A DNA stretch of 54,074 bases from Sphingomonadales bacterium (GCA_027489295.1 JAIYAA010000077.1:1-54074); one strand, 5' to 3'. Counted from the stretch's first letter, positions 8,115-16,970 are shown. Program-made: numbers and translations. Notes: generated by a model not told the origin, from the letters alone.

Positions 8115-9082
8115 TCTTCGTCGAGCGAGAGGACACCTCTGCGGATCTGGCCGTTTACGCCAAGCCGACCGTCCGGGACGCGAACGGAACGAAGGTGACG
8201 CGCTACGAGCGAGAGCGCGCGAACGCAATCGCATTCTTCACGGACACGGCGCATTATCTGAACGACGAGAAGCTCGACGACGCCTCGTTTTCCTTCGCTG
8301 TTTACAAGGACAAGGAACTTGCAAGGGCCCTAGCCAGGGACTTCCACAAGAAATGCGCATATTGCGAAAGCAAGTTCGCAGCAGTGACGCCTGCCGATAT
8401 CGAGCACTACCGTCCGAAGGCGTCGATCAATACCGGTACGCACGAGCTTAAGCCCGGCTACTTCTGGATGGCAGGAGACTGGGACAATCTTCTGCTTTCC
8501 TGTCCGCACTGCAATCGATCCTACAGCCATGAAGTGCCCGGGCAGACGCAGAACGTCACTTTGGGAAAGGGCACGCAGTTCCCGCTGTCCGACGAGACAA
8601 AGCGCGTGCGCGACCACGAGGCAGATATCGCGGCAGAGGCGGACTATCGGCTCCTGCTCCACCCCTGCATCGATCAGCCGAATGAGCATCTTTCGTTCGA
8701 CACGGACGGCCTCGTCCGCCCGAAGCAGGCAGGTGCAGCTGGGGCACGAGGCAAGGCCTCGATCGACATATATGCGCTCCAGCGAAAGGATCTCGTCGAA
8801 GCCCGGCGTGACGCGGTCAACGATCTCAGATCGAGGGTGGAGGACCTTGGCTTCCACATCGTGCAGCACCGGCGCCTAGACGCTATCGGCGATGCCGCTG
8901 CCGAGGCGCGCACGCACAATCTGGTACAGCTCAGCAAAGTGCTCGCTAGCATCGTCGCGTCCATGGAACCGACGGAGCAGTATCTTGCGGCCAAGCGCCA
9001 CTGGATCAGGGAGGCCGGCGCAAAGGGCGATTTCGCATTGCTCGATCAATTTGGCGTCGACCTCCTTGCGCTTGCGCCCTGA
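8111..9082 (+). CDS. HNH endonuclease, partner of the HNH-AAA fusion
   Basis: This 323-residue protein is homologous over its length to the N-terminal domain of the preceding fusion: both begin MIFV(D/E)R and share CAYCE, DIE(Q/H)YRPK, a DW(S/D)NLLL(A/S)C..CN motif, and a later LLL(D/H)P..D.P..HL.F segment. Here the motif is complete: C82/C85, D96-I-E-H99, C131/C134, so H99 can be the catalytic His that the fusion lacks. The protein starts at TTG 8111, overlapping the upstream stop by four bases. It is probably the active nuclease subunit, with the upstream fusion supplying ATPase control. That division of labour is inference. Confidence 0.85.
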   Translation: MIFVEREDTSADLAVYAKPTVRDANGTKVTRYERERANAIAFFTDTAHYLNDEKLDDASFSFAVYKDKELARALARDFHKKCAYCESKFAAVTPADIEHYRPKASINTGTHELKPGYFWMAGDWDNLLLSCPHCNRSYSHEVPGQTQNVTLGKGTQFPLSDETKRVRDHEADIAAEADYRLLLHPCIDQPNEHLSFDTDGLVRPKQAGAAGARGKASIDIYALQRKDLVEARRDAVNDLRSRVEDLGFHIVQHRRLDAIGDAAAEARTHNLVQLSKVLASIVASMEPTEQYLAAKRHWIREAGAKGDFALLDQFGVDLLALAP

Positions 9083-9710
9083 CGGTCGAGCTTCTCTTTC
9101 GGATCTACAACCGCTAAACGTCCGCAGCTGAACCTTGCAGCTTGGACGGCCGGCTGTACGGTAGTCCGCTTTCCGCTTTTGGCTGTCTGAACCTGCCAGT
9201 CTGCTCGCGGCCCAGTTTCGGTTGTTTCACGATGGCAGCCGGGCGACCGCTGAAAGTCGGCTTTTGACGAGAGCTGCCACTCGGTATGTCGGGTACGAAC
9301 GGCGGCAAAGTCCCAGGACCTTCCGGCTGCATCCGCCCCAACATAGGCCGTTGAGACTCCGGATGCGGACGGCAGGTATTGCTGGAAGCGGCCGTCCGGC
9401 ACGCGAATGAGTTATGTGATCGACGCTGCGTTCAGCTCCTGAGCAAAGACATCGAGCATCGTGATGAATGCGCGCGAAGCGGCGAAGCGATATCTCACCA
9501 CGATGCTCAACTTGATCGGCGAAACCGGACAGGACTGCGGGGCCCGAAACGCAGCCGAATGATAGGGAAAGCGCTATGGTCCAGCGAACGCCTATTGTTG
9601 TCCTGAGCAAAGTCTTTTCAGATTGATCATAAAAGTCCGTCGAATAGGACCATCGAAGACTTGGCTCTGAACTTGCCTTGCGATATACTCCGTATTGTCT
9701 GGGGGGACGC
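9083..9710. other. Intergenic region with degenerate repeat
   Basis: No gene is supportable in these 628 bases. The segment 9272-9320, running from AGCTGCCACTC to GGCAAAGTCCCAGGACC, closely resembles 26452-26501. The upstream part (about 9246-9267, with AAAGTCGGCTTTTGAC) resembles 14065-14083. The tyrosinase operon promoter should lie towards the right end. Confidence 0.5.
9272..9320 (+). repeat. Degenerate dispersed repeat, copy 1
   Basis: This segment shares AGCTGCC, GAACGGC and GCAAAGTCCCA in the same order and spacing with 26452-26501. The GTCCCA end also matches the longer repeat at 19953-20016. It sits between the HNH system and the tyrosinase operon. Confidence 0.5.
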
Positions 9711-10166
9711 ATGTCGAGCAACTCCACGCCTCGAATCTGCCTGATCAATCTGGCCTGCTGTTGGGCCGGGATGCTGCTCGCACCGCTGGGCGCCATGGTG
9801 CTAATCCCATCGGCATTTCTCGCGATGTGCGGGCGATCGATGGGCGCCATTGACACATTCATGCTGGTCTCGATCGCCGGAATGCTCGCGAGCATTCTAA
9901 TTGTCGGTTGGTGCGGCCATGGCGCCGTGCGACGCGAATGCCTCGCGGCCCACGCCGGTGGAATGGCGGCTATGATCTTGCTGCATCCGGCAATGGGCGC
10001 TGAACTGCCGCTCCTACCGCTGCCCGAGATAGCGGCGCGCCTTGTGCTCGGCATGACTCCGACCATGGTTCTGGGGTTCGCCCTGGTGTTGCTATTGTTT
10101 TACGTCGCCCGTCTGCGGCGCCCCGCACATGATGGCGTGCTTGCGCCAGGGAGAGGTCAGCGATGA
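9711..10166 (+). CDS. Four-helix inner membrane protein of the tyrosinase operon
   Basis: This 151-residue protein has four hydrophobic segments, at about residues 11-38, 45-66, 85-103 and 111-133, separated by short polar turns, and ends in a basic cytoplasmic-like tail. I do not recognise a family. The ATG at 9711 follows GGGGGG with four intervening bases; an upstream in-frame ATG at 9678 has no such site. Its stop overlaps the start of the tyrosinase gene (ATGA), so the two are coupled. It may anchor the complex or help copper or oxygen supply, but that is only suggested by position. Confidence 0.75.
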   Translation: MSSNSTPRICLINLACCWAGMLLAPLGAMVLIPSAFLAMCGRSMGAIDTFMLVSIAGMLASILIVGWCGHGAVRRECLAAHAGGMAAMILLHPAMGAELPLLPLPEIAARLVLGMTPTMVLGFALVLLLFYVARLRRPAHDGVLAPGRGQR

Positions 10167-11398
10167 ACGTTGAGATCAAGGTCCCCGACGCCACGGGGCC
10201 GCGGGTCTATGTGACCTGGCGCCCCGTCGAGGTCGAGCTGCGGCTCATCGACCCACCGGCAGGTGCCGCAACGGTCCACGTCACCCTCTCGGCAAAGTCG
10301 CTCGTGAATGGTGGGAAACTCCTGTTCGCCCCCACGCTAACGCACAACGGATCAGCCACGCTCGACGTGACGCTGCAAGCCGACGGCACACCGGAGACGG
10401 TCTGGGCCGGGGGCGCCTTCCCGACCGCAAGCCAGAAACATGGCGATGTCGCCATCGAGGTGCGCGACGCCGCTGGCGCGCTGCTCGGTAAGCAGGATTT
10501 GATGGTGCGCGTTCGCAAGAATGCGAACGATCTCACCACCGCCGAGCGCGATCGGTTCCTGGCCGCTCTTGCCACGCTCAACGGCGCCGGAACGGGCCGC
10601 TACGTGCAGTTTCGCGACATGCATGTCGGCGGGCTGCCCGATCAGGAGGCCCATGGCGGCCCCGGGTTTCTGTCGTGGCACCGGGCTTATCTGCTCGACT
10701 TCGAGCGCGAGCTTCAAGCCATCGATGAGGAGGTCACCCTTCCCTATTGGCGATTCGATCAGGCGGCGCCTAAGGTGTTCACGACCACCTTCATGGGCAC
10801 CGGCAACGGACTAGGTCAGGTTCAGTTCGCCCCGTCCAATCCGCTTGCCGGCTGGTCAGCGGGCGGCAGTACGGGGGTGCAGCGCGGCAATGGCGTCGGG
10901 CCCACCACCGTCCCGATCCTAGCGAGCGAGGCCCAGACACTGGCGCTGGGCGGTGGCCCTGCCCCGACGTTCTTCACGGGATTCACAAGCATGCAGGGCA
11001 ATCCGCATGGTCGTGCCCACAATAGCCATGGCGGAGGGTGGATCGGCAATCCGACAACGGCGCCCCGCGATCCGGTCTTTTTCCTGCTCCACTGCAACGT
11101 CGATCGCCTGTGGGCGAAGTGGCAGTGGGCGACCCAGATCCATGATCCGACGGACGCGCGGTCCTTCGTTGCCGGACAATTCAATCTCGGGCATAATCTC
11201 GCGGACAAACTGTGGCCCTGGTGTGGGCCGATGCAAGCCGGCAGACCGCAGAATGCGCCCGGCGGCGGAATGTCGGCTTCGCCCATGACGACCGAACCCG
11301 GGGCAAGCCCGGAGGTGAGCAAGATGATCGACTATCTGGGGACCATCGGCGCGAAGCATCAGGCCTTCGCTTATGATGATGTTCCCTTCCAGATTTGA
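10163..11398 (+). CDS. Tyrosinase-family type 3 copper oxidase
   Basis: This 411-residue protein is a type 3 dicopper enzyme, expected to oxidise phenols or catechols to quinones. All six copper ligands are visible: CuA H154, H164 and H173 (in SWHRAYLLDFE), and CuB H282 and H286 (NPHGRAHNSHGG) with H310 in FFLLHCNVDRLW. The N-terminal about 120 residues form a beta-rich domain (KVPDATGPRVYVTW, then VTLSAKSL) that is extra to the core tyrosinase fold. No signal peptide is visible. The gene overlaps the upstream membrane protein gene by four bases and is followed 14 bases later by a HEAT-like gene. The natural substrate cannot be read from sequence. Confidence 0.92.
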   Translation: MNVEIKVPDATGPRVYVTWRPVEVELRLIDPPAGAATVHVTLSAKSLVNGGKLLFAPTLTHNGSATLDVTLQADGTPETVWAGGAFPTASQKHGDVAIEVRDAAGALLGKQDLMVRVRKNANDLTTAERDRFLAALATLNGAGTGRYVQFRDMHVGGLPDQEAHGGPGFLSWHRAYLLDFERELQAIDEEVTLPYWRFDQAAPKVFTTTFMGTGNGLGQVQFAPSNPLAGWSAGGSTGVQRGNGVGPTTVPILASEAQTLALGGGPAPTFFTGFTSMQGNPHGRAHNSHGGGWIGNPTTAPRDPVFFLLHCNVDRLWAKWQWATQIHDPTDARSFVAGQFNLGHNLADKLWPWCGPMQAGRPQNAPGGGMSASPMTTEPGASPEVSKMIDYLGTIGAKHQAFAYDDVPFQI

Positions 11399-11412
11399 GC
11401 GGGAGCCAAGCC

Positions 11413-12312
11413 ATGGACATCGAAGCCTATCGCAAGGATTTTCTCGCCCAGATCGAGAAAGAGCAGGCCGAGGCGCAACAGGTCTCGTCCGAGGACATGC
11501 TCAACTATGCCAACCGGGACGAGCATGACAATGAGACGCTTTGCGGCATGATCCGCAGAATTCCGCTCGACGCGGAGAACTTCGCGGCCAGCGTGCGAAG
11601 CTTACTCGATGTGCTCGGAAACAACGACGTGGGTGCCGGTCCGCGCCTGGCGGCGATCGAACAATTGGGTGCTGCCGAGTTTCAACCCGTGGGATTCAAG
11701 GAGTTTCGAGCCGAATATATGGAGCTGTTGCGGCGTCTTGCGATCTCCGAAGACAAGAATGTCCGAGTCGCCGTGCTCGATCGGCTGACGCTCGAAAATG
11801 ATCCCGAGGCACAGCGCCTACTTCGCGAAAGTCTCGAGAAGAGCCGCAAGCCCCTCATCCCCGATGCCAAAGCGGTTCAGTTGCTCGCGCGCGACGATCA
11901 CGCTGGCACCTATCCACTTTTCCGGCGGCTCGCTGCGGAGGGAACCGGCGCGGTTCGCGAAGAAGCGCTGCGCGCGCTGGCGAGCGATGTCCAGTCGGTG
12001 CAGCTCTTCGAGTCAATCGCAAGCAACAAGAGCGAGAAGTCGCCACTGCGCCAGATTGCTTCGGTCAATCTCAAGACGATCTCGCCGGACCGCTACGCTC
12101 GCGTGGCCGAAAATGTGCTGCTCGACGATGGCGACGACGACAAATTGCGCGCGATGACCGCTAACGTGATCGCTCACAACGCCGAGGTCGCCACTGAGCT
12201 GCGCAAGAGTGATCGCCTCTCGGCCGCGATCGAGGGGATCGGCTCGCGGACGAACTCGCGGTCGCTGAAGTCTTCGATCGGGCGCCTGACCAAGTCGCTC
12301 GCCTCGAAATAG
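11413..12312 (+). CDS. HEAT-repeat-like helical protein of the tyrosinase operon
   Basis: This 299-residue protein is made of repeated helical pairs of HEAT or Armadillo type; examples are NVRVAVLDRLTLENDPEAQRLL, GAVREEALRALASDVQS and KLRAMTANVIAHNAEVA. Such solenoids bind partner proteins. It has no signal peptide. GGGAG lies about 8 bases before the ATG at 11413, which supports that start over an open frame beginning at 11395. It lies between the tyrosinase and SCO-like genes with gaps of 14 and 9 bases, so it is probably a scaffold or maturation partner. The precise role is unknown. Confidence 0.75.
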   Translation: MDIEAYRKDFLAQIEKEQAEAQQVSSEDMLNYANRDEHDNETLCGMIRRIPLDAENFAASVRSLLDVLGNNDVGAGPRLAAIEQLGAAEFQPVGFKEFRAEYMELLRRLAISEDKNVRVAVLDRLTLENDPEAQRLLRESLEKSRKPLIPDAKAVQLLARDDHAGTYPLFRRLAAEGTGAVREEALRALASDVQSVQLFESIASNKSEKSPLRQIASVNLKTISPDRYARVAENVLLDDGDDDKLRAMTANVIAHNAEVATELRKSDRLSAAIEGIGSRTNSRSLKSSIGRLTKSLASK

Positions 12313-12321
12313 GCTGGATCG

Positions 12322-13329
12322 ATGCAGCCCGAAGCGGTCGACCCGATCGTGCAGATCCGGGCGACGCCGCGGACATCGGACGCGAGCGAAGGCCTCGCCG
12401 CGCTGCTCCGCCACGACGCACCCCATTTCCAGGGCCTGTCGACCGCGGATGCACAAAGGCTGCGCGGTCAGCTCTTTGCGGAGTTCGAAGGCCGCCCGCA
12501 CCCCCTGGGCCTCCGCGAGATGATCCTCGAGGAATTGCAGACGAGCCTCAGCCCGGTCGTGCTTGCCGGCGCAGCAAGGGCGCTGCGAAACGAGACCGCC
12601 GATCCCGTCTTGCTCCACTGGCTTTCATCCAGCCACGACCGGATTGCGCTGCTCGATGACTATGTGGCGTTGGATTGCCCGGGTCCAGACCGGCTGACCG
12701 CACGCGGCGAACTCGCAGAAACCTTGCAGCGATGGCAATCGCCAAAGAGCAGTTGCTGCGCGGGTCCGGGCCTTTCCGAGACGACGATTCCCTGCGCTAT
12801 GAATTCCTCGCCTGGCAAACTCTGCCCGAAGAAGCTCGCCACGGTGACGCTCGAAGATCAGCATGGGGCCAAAGTTCCGCTTGTCTCCCTGCTTCGCACG
12901 CGTCCAAGCCTGATCGCCTTCTTCTACACGCGGTGTATGAACCCGGAAAAATGCTCGCTTACCGTGCTTCGTCTTGCTGCCTTGGCCCGCCAAATTGAGG
13001 CGGTTCAGCCCGGCGGATGGAACATCCTTGCGATCAGCTACGACCCGGAGTTCGACACGCCCCTGCAACTGCGCCGTTTCGGTGAAGGCCGAGACTTTCC
13101 TTTCTCAGAACATGCTCGATTGATCCGGTGCGTGACCGACTGGCCAAAGCTTCAACAGGCGTTCGACTTGCGCGTCGGCTACAGCGCCGCGACCGTGAAC
13201 GAGCATGCGCGCGAGTGCTTCTACGTAACGCCGGGATTGGACCTTCTGCCGCTCTCGCCCGAGCGCTTGGCAGATCCGGCGAGCACGCTCAATTTCGCCT
13301 TTAAAACGAGATTCTCTGACGCCGTCTAG
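12322..13329 (+). CDS. SCO1/SenC-like thioredoxin-fold protein
   Basis: The C-terminal half of this 335-residue protein (about 165-330) looks like the SCO copper-chaperone/thioredoxin fold: VTLEDQHG, FFYTRCMNPEKCSLTVLRLA, NILAISYDPEFDTP and an EHAREC..YV segment near the usual His. The two cysteines, C205 and C211, are five residues apart, whereas classical SCO proteins have CxxxC. The N-terminal half is helical and lacks a signal or membrane anchor. A Cys-rich linker (SSCCAGPG...CPKK) lies between. SCO proteins deliver copper to cytochrome oxidase; here the tyrosinase two genes upstream is the obvious candidate client. That role is inference. Confidence 0.75.
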   Translation: MQPEAVDPIVQIRATPRTSDASEGLAALLRHDAPHFQGLSTADAQRLRGQLFAEFEGRPHPLGLREMILEELQTSLSPVVLAGAARALRNETADPVLLHWLSSSHDRIALLDDYVALDCPGPDRLTARGELAETLQRWQSPKSSCCAGPGLSETTIPCAMNSSPGKLCPKKLATVTLEDQHGAKVPLVSLLRTRPSLIAFFYTRCMNPEKCSLTVLRLAALARQIEAVQPGGWNILAISYDPEFDTPLQLRRFGEGRDFPFSEHARLIRCVTDWPKLQQAFDLRVGYSAATVNEHARECFYVTPGLDLLPLSPERLADPASTLNFAFKTRFSDAV

Positions 13330-13618
13330 CAGTGCCGCGAACGGTCAACCGTCACCACCGTCCTATCCCCTTAAGGCGTCGCAACGTCCCGAGGCGCAAC
13401 GCCGGTTCAAGGAGATGAAGGCCGAAGGCGACTATTGCGCCGACCACGATCCTGACCTAACCGATGGCGCACCGAATCCGCTCCCGGTTTCGCGGATCAC
13501 TCCGACATTCTGACGGTCGTGCGTCTCGGATCTGGAAACAAGCTCAAAAGCGGTCGAAGGCTCCGCGCAACCAAGCAGGCATCGTCGGCCATCGCTCAGG
13601 TCGGCGGCGCGGAATCAT

Positions 13619-13930
13619 ATGCGTCGCGCAATCTTTCAATACTGCTTGACCGACTGGATCATCCCTCTCGAGGCATGGTTCCGTGGCGCCGCTGAGACAA
13701 CGGACAAGCGCCCCGTCGCCGAGGAAGAGCCGCCGTTCCAGATCTATACCGCGTGGGGCGAGGTCTACAGTCGCGAGCGCCTTTGGAATATCGTCACGCG
13801 TTAGGGCGCGCCCTTCGTCTCGCTCCCCTATGTCGTCGTCATCATTGTGGCCGTTGTTACTGTCCTGACCTAGATTGGCGCGGGTCCCGATTTCGTCATC
13901 CGCGTCGTCAAATTGCCGTTGGGTCACCGA
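13619..13930 (+). pseudogene. Possible decayed membrane-protein gene with two amber stops
   Basis: A single frame from the ATG at 13619 reads EEEPPFQIYTAWGEVYSRER, then a TAG, then GAPFVSLPYVVVIIVAVVTV with a clear transmembrane segment, a second TAG, and IGAGPDFVIRVVKLPLG. Both stops could come from CAG by one C-to-T change, and coding-like character continues across them. I do not recognise the family. It could be chance, so confidence is low. Confidence 0.3.
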
Positions 13931-13940
13931 TTGAAACGCG

Positions 13941-14004
13941 CAATGACCGGTTTCAGTATAACCGGACGTTCTCGATCGCGGCTCCAATCGGCAGGAATGT
14001 CTCA
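13941..14004 (+). repeat. 64-base dispersed repeat, copy A
   Basis: Starting AATGACCGGT and ending GGCAGGAATGTCTCA, this segment aligns without gaps to 19953-20016 with about 47 of 64 bases identical. Conserved blocks are AATGACCGGT, ACCGGACG, TCGCGGC and CGGCAGGAA. The two copies flank the metabolic block 14166-19921. Confidence 0.6.
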
Positions 14005-14165
14005 AAATACGTCGATCGGGTTTCGGCGGCAGTCGACCAGAGCGAGACATTCAGATTAGCCACCGCGAACGTCGGCTTCTGACAAAAGGTGACGATCGCG
14101 CGGACCATGAGTGCAGATACTCTGAAAGCTGCTGCCACTGGGGCGCTGCGCGGCCACCACCTCCC

Positions 14166-14852
14166 TTACCAGCGCAAGGGACGATTAAAGCGATCGACAT
14201 AGCGCAGGCCGGGCTTGCCCCGATTGGCTTCCACCATGTCGACGACATGCGGGATGCTCTCGTCGATTGACAGCGTCGCTTCGTCCCCTCCCATTTCGGT
14301 CCGAACCCAGCCCGGCGCGACGAGCAGCAGCGCACGCGTGTCGTTCGGCCGATGGGCTGCATAACCTTTCATCAGCATGTTGAGGGCGGCCTTGCTCGAC
14401 GAATAGAGCGGCCAGAAGCCGGTGCTGTCGGCGATACTGCCGAGTTCCGACGTCATGATCGCGATCACGCCCTCATCGCGCACCATCTTGTCCAGCAGCT
14501 CCACCGTCCGGACGGGCGACAAGGCATTGGTCAGCATCATGTCGACGAAGTCTTGCTCGGGCGCATCGAGCGGCGTCTTATCGTTTGAGCGTGCGATGCC
14601 CGCGTTTACGAACAGCACATCAAGCTGTCGCCTCTGAAGGCGCGCGCCCAGGTCGCGGACAGAAGAGGCATCTCGGATATCGACGCGTTCGATTTCAAGC
14701 CGATCGGGGAAGCGCGCGTACAGATCATCAAGGCCGGACGTATCGCCCCGCATGGTGGCGATGACGCGCCAGCCGCGGCCGAGCCATTCTTCCGCTAGCG
14801 CCAGTCCAAGGCCGCGCGTGGCGCCGACGATCAGAGCAGTCTGCTGTGTCAT
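14166..14852 (-). CDS. SDR-family oxidoreductase
   Basis: This 228-residue short-chain dehydrogenase/reductase should use NAD(P)H on an unknown carbonyl or alcohol. The cofactor motif GATRGLG is at residues 8-14, an NAG motif (VNAGIA) follows, and the catalytic pair appears as YSSSK with a preceding Ser in TSELGS. GAGGAG lies about 6 bases before the ATG at 14852, which rules out the open upstream extension. It is the last gene of a minus-strand run (SDR, SDR, peroxiredoxin-like, GST) divergent from LysR, and begins 26 bases after the preceding SDR gene. Confidence 0.88.
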   Translation of the reverse strand: MTQQTALIVGATRGLGLALAEEWLGRGWRVIATMRGDTSGLDDLYARFPDRLEIERVDIRDASSVRDLGARLQRRQLDVLFVNAGIARSNDKTPLDAPEQDFVDMMLTNALSPVRTVELLDKMVRDEGVIAIMTSELGSIADSTGFWPLYSSSKAALNMLMKGYAAHRPNDTRALLLVAPGWVRTEMGGDEATLSIDESIPHVVDMVEANRGKPGLRYVDRFNRPLRW

Positions 14853-14877
14853 GAAAATCTCCTCAATCGATGTGCTG

Positions 14878-15594
14878 TCAGAACCCGGCCTTGCCGATCG
14901 ACGCGCCGCCATCGACGTGAAGCGTCTGGCCGGTGATGAAGGCCGCGTCGCCCGACAGAAGGAAGGCGATGGCGGCCGCGATTTCGTCCGGGCGACCGAA
15001 TCGGCGCATCGGCACCGCCGACAGATAACGTCCTTCGCCCTCGCTGCCGGGCTGATTGTTGGCGCGGAACAGTTCGGTCTCGGTCGGGCCGGGCGAGACG
15101 GCGTTCACCGTGATGCCGGTCGTAGCCAGTTCCAGCGCCCAGCTTCGACTGAAACTGACCAGTGCCGCCTTGGCCGCAGCATAGGCGGTGCGCTCGACCG
15201 CGCCGAGCACCGTCAGGCTGGTGATATTGACGATTCGGCCCCAGCCGCGCTCGGTCATGCCCGGCAGCAATGCCTGCACCGCCTGAAGCGCCGGATGCAG
15301 ATTGACACGCATCACGTCCTCCAACGTGGTCAGGTCGACCGAACCGAGCCGCTGCGGGCGTACCAGGCCGACATTGTTGACGACGCCATCGAATTGAAAG
15401 CGATCGGTCAGATCGGCCAATACGCCGTCGGTGGCGCACGTGTCGGCAAGATCGACCGGCACCAGCGTGCCCGGAAAGTCGGGGGCCGCGCCGCGCGCCA
15501 AGCCGACGACCTTATGTCCCTCGCGCGTCAATCGATGCGCGAGCGCGAGGCCGATGCCTTTACTGGCGCCGGTGACAAGAAATGTTCTGCCCAT
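14878..15594 (-). CDS. SDR-family oxidoreductase (classical type)
   Basis: This 238-residue classical SDR has TGASKGIG at the N-terminus, NNVG in place of the usual NNAG, an active-site Ser in ITSL, YAAAK, and the C-terminal motif ITGQTLHVDGG typical of FabG-like enzymes. Substrate unknown. It lies 53 bases after the peroxiredoxin-like gene and 25 bases before the next SDR gene. With the GST and the LysR regulator it forms a probable redox-responsive operon. Confidence 0.9.
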   Translation of the reverse strand: MGRTFLVTGASKGIGLALAHRLTREGHKVVGLARGAAPDFPGTLVPVDLADTCATDGVLADLTDRFQFDGVVNNVGLVRPQRLGSVDLTTLEDVMRVNLHPALQAVQALLPGMTERGWGRIVNITSLTVLGAVERTAYAAAKAALVSFSRSWALELATTGITVNAVSPGPTETELFRANNQPGSEGEGRYLSAVPMRRFGRPDEIAAAIAFLLSGDAAFITGQTLHVDGGASIGKAGF

Positions 15595-15647
15595 GGGGCT
15601 ACCTCATAATTGTGTCCCGGCCGCACACGCAGCCGGGGCAGAGATGC

Positions 15648-16322
15648 TCAGGCGGCAACTGGCGAAGCCCGGCGCAGAGCCGGCAGCATGTCTTCGGGCT
15701 CGGGGCGGCGCGTATAGTCGGGATTGACCTCGGCATAGAGGATCGTGCCGTCTTGTGCGATCACGTAACGGGCCGGCATCGGCAGCGTCCAACTGGGATC
15801 GCCGTTGAACGCCGGCAGGTCATTCTTCAGCGATTTGTAGAGCTCGATCAGATAGTCGGGCATCTCGAAACGCAAGCCGAAGGCGGCGGCAACATCGTTA
15901 TGCGTGTCCGATAGGATCGGGAAGCCGAGCGCGTTCTGGCGCACCGACTTGCGGCTGTTGACCGGGGTTTGCGGCGAGATCGCGACGAGCCTTGCGCCGA
16001 GTTGCTCGAACCGGGGGAGCGCTTCCTGCAGCGCCTGGAGTTCCATGTTGCAATAGGGGCACCAGACCCCGCGATAGAAGCTGACCACCAACGGTCCAGC
16101 GGCGAGCAGGTCGGCGGAGGAAACCAGGTTGCCGTCAGGGTCGTTCAAGGCGAAGGCGGGTGCCTTGTCAACGGCCTTCAGCGCGCGCGAAGCAGCGCCG
16201 CTCGCGATCAGTTCGCGGGTCGCGCGGTGCATCGTCTCGATCACCGATGGCGGAACATTGTAGGGCGGCTTGCCCGCCTGGAAATCGGCTTTGAAGGCAT
16301 CGAGTCTGGATTGCAGGGTCAT
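15648..16322 (-). CDS. Peroxiredoxin-like (AhpC/TSA-type) protein
   Basis: This 224-residue protein has a thioredoxin fold of the AhpC/TSA superfamily. The motif FYRGVWCPYCNMEL has a CxxC pair, followed by LVAISPQTP and FPILSDTHNDVAAAFGL, which is the pattern of peroxiredoxin-like redoxins that reduce peroxides with thiols. The N-terminal about 65 residues form a helical extension typical of this subgroup. It lies 27 bases after the GST gene, which fits glutathione- or thiol-linked peroxide and electrophile detoxification in the cytoplasm. Confidence 0.88.
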   Translation of the reverse strand: MTLQSRLDAFKADFQAGKPPYNVPPSVIETMHRATRELIASGAASRALKAVDKAPAFALNDPDGNLVSSADLLAAGPLVVSFYRGVWCPYCNMELQALQEALPRFEQLGARLVAISPQTPVNSRKSVRQNALGFPILSDTHNDVAAAFGLRFEMPDYLIELYKSLKNDLPAFNGDPSWTLPMPARYVIAQDGTILYAEVNPDYTRRPEPEDMLPALRRASPVAA

Positions 16323-16349
16323 CGGTCTTCTCCTTGAATGAAATAGGGG

Positions 16350-16970
16350 TCAGGCAGTGGGAATGAGTGCATTGACGCGGGCGATGGCGCGCCGGACGGA
16401 CGGCCGCGCCTCGATGTCGGCGTACCAGCGCGCGACATGCGGCTTGTCGTCGAGGCTGACCCCGACGAACTCGCGCCGCCACAGCCAGCCGAAATGCGCG
16501 ATATCGGCGATGGTGAAGGCATCGCCGGCCACGAAATCGCGCGTCGCCAAACGCGCATCCAACACCGCTACGGTGCGCCGGGCTTCCGCCGAGAAACGTT
16601 CGATCGCGATTGGCTGGGGTTCGGTGGCGAAGCGCTGGAAGAAGCCGGATTGGCCGAATGCCGGGCTGAGCGCCGAGGCGTGGAAGAACAACTGTTCAAA
16701 CACCCGCGCCCGGTCTTCGCCCCCGGCAGGCAATAGCTGCCCGGTCTTCTCGGCAAGATAGACCAGGATGGCGGCGGACTCGGTCAGCACCAGATCGCCG
16801 TCGACCAGCACCGGCACCTTGGCGTTGGGGTTGAGCCCAAGAAAGGCCGGGGCCTTCTGCTCCCCCTTGCGCACGTTGATCGGATGAAGGCGGTATTCGA
16901 GGCCCATTTCCTCGAGCGCGATCGGCACCTTCACGCTGTTGGGCGTGGCGAACGCATACACATCAAGCAA
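16350..16970 (-). CDS. Glutathione S-transferase
   Basis: This 206-residue GST has a thioredoxin-like N-terminal domain (VYAFATPNSVKVPIALEEMG, then NPNAKVPVLVDGDLVLTESAAILVYLAEK with the cis-Pro and the glutathione-binding ES pair) and an all-helical C-terminal domain with AFTIADIAHFGW. It should conjugate glutathione to electrophiles. The start is TTG at 16970 behind an AAAGGAG site; the reading MLDVYAFATP fits the family N-terminus. It is the first recognisable enzyme of the minus-strand operon and is divergent from the LysR gene, the classic layout for a LysR target. Confidence 0.92.
   Translation of the reverse strand: MLDVYAFATPNSVKVPIALEEMGLEYRLHPINVRKGEQKAPAFLGLNPNAKVPVLVDGDLVLTESAAILVYLAEKTGQLLPAGGEDRARVFEQLFFHASALSPAFGQSGFFQRFATEPQPIAIERFSAEARRTVAVLDARLATRDFVAGDAFTIADIAHFGWLWRREFVGVSLDDKPHVARWYADIEARPSVRRAIARVNALIPTA

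Larger units (their letters stand above)
13330..14165. other. Intergenic region with decayed frame and dispersed repeat
   Basis: These 836 bases hold no intact gene. They contain a possible decayed membrane-protein frame (13619-13930) and a 64-base repeat (13941-14004) whose sister copy is at 19953-20016. They separate the tyrosinase operon from the convergent SDR block. Confidence 0.5.

Noticed and set aside
9227..10066. 279-codon minus-strand frame
   Set aside because: It runs antisense to the membrane protein gene and across a repeat-bearing spacer, with no domain or ribosome binding site.
13464..13649. 61-codon frame after the SCO-like gene
   Set aside because: No domain, no ribosome binding site and Arg/Ser-rich composition typical of non-coding GC-rich sequence.
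14752..15609. 285-codon plus-strand frame opposite the SDR genes
   Set aside because: The minus strand carries TGASKGIG and YAAAK of a classical SDR in this interval; the plus frame is its shadow.
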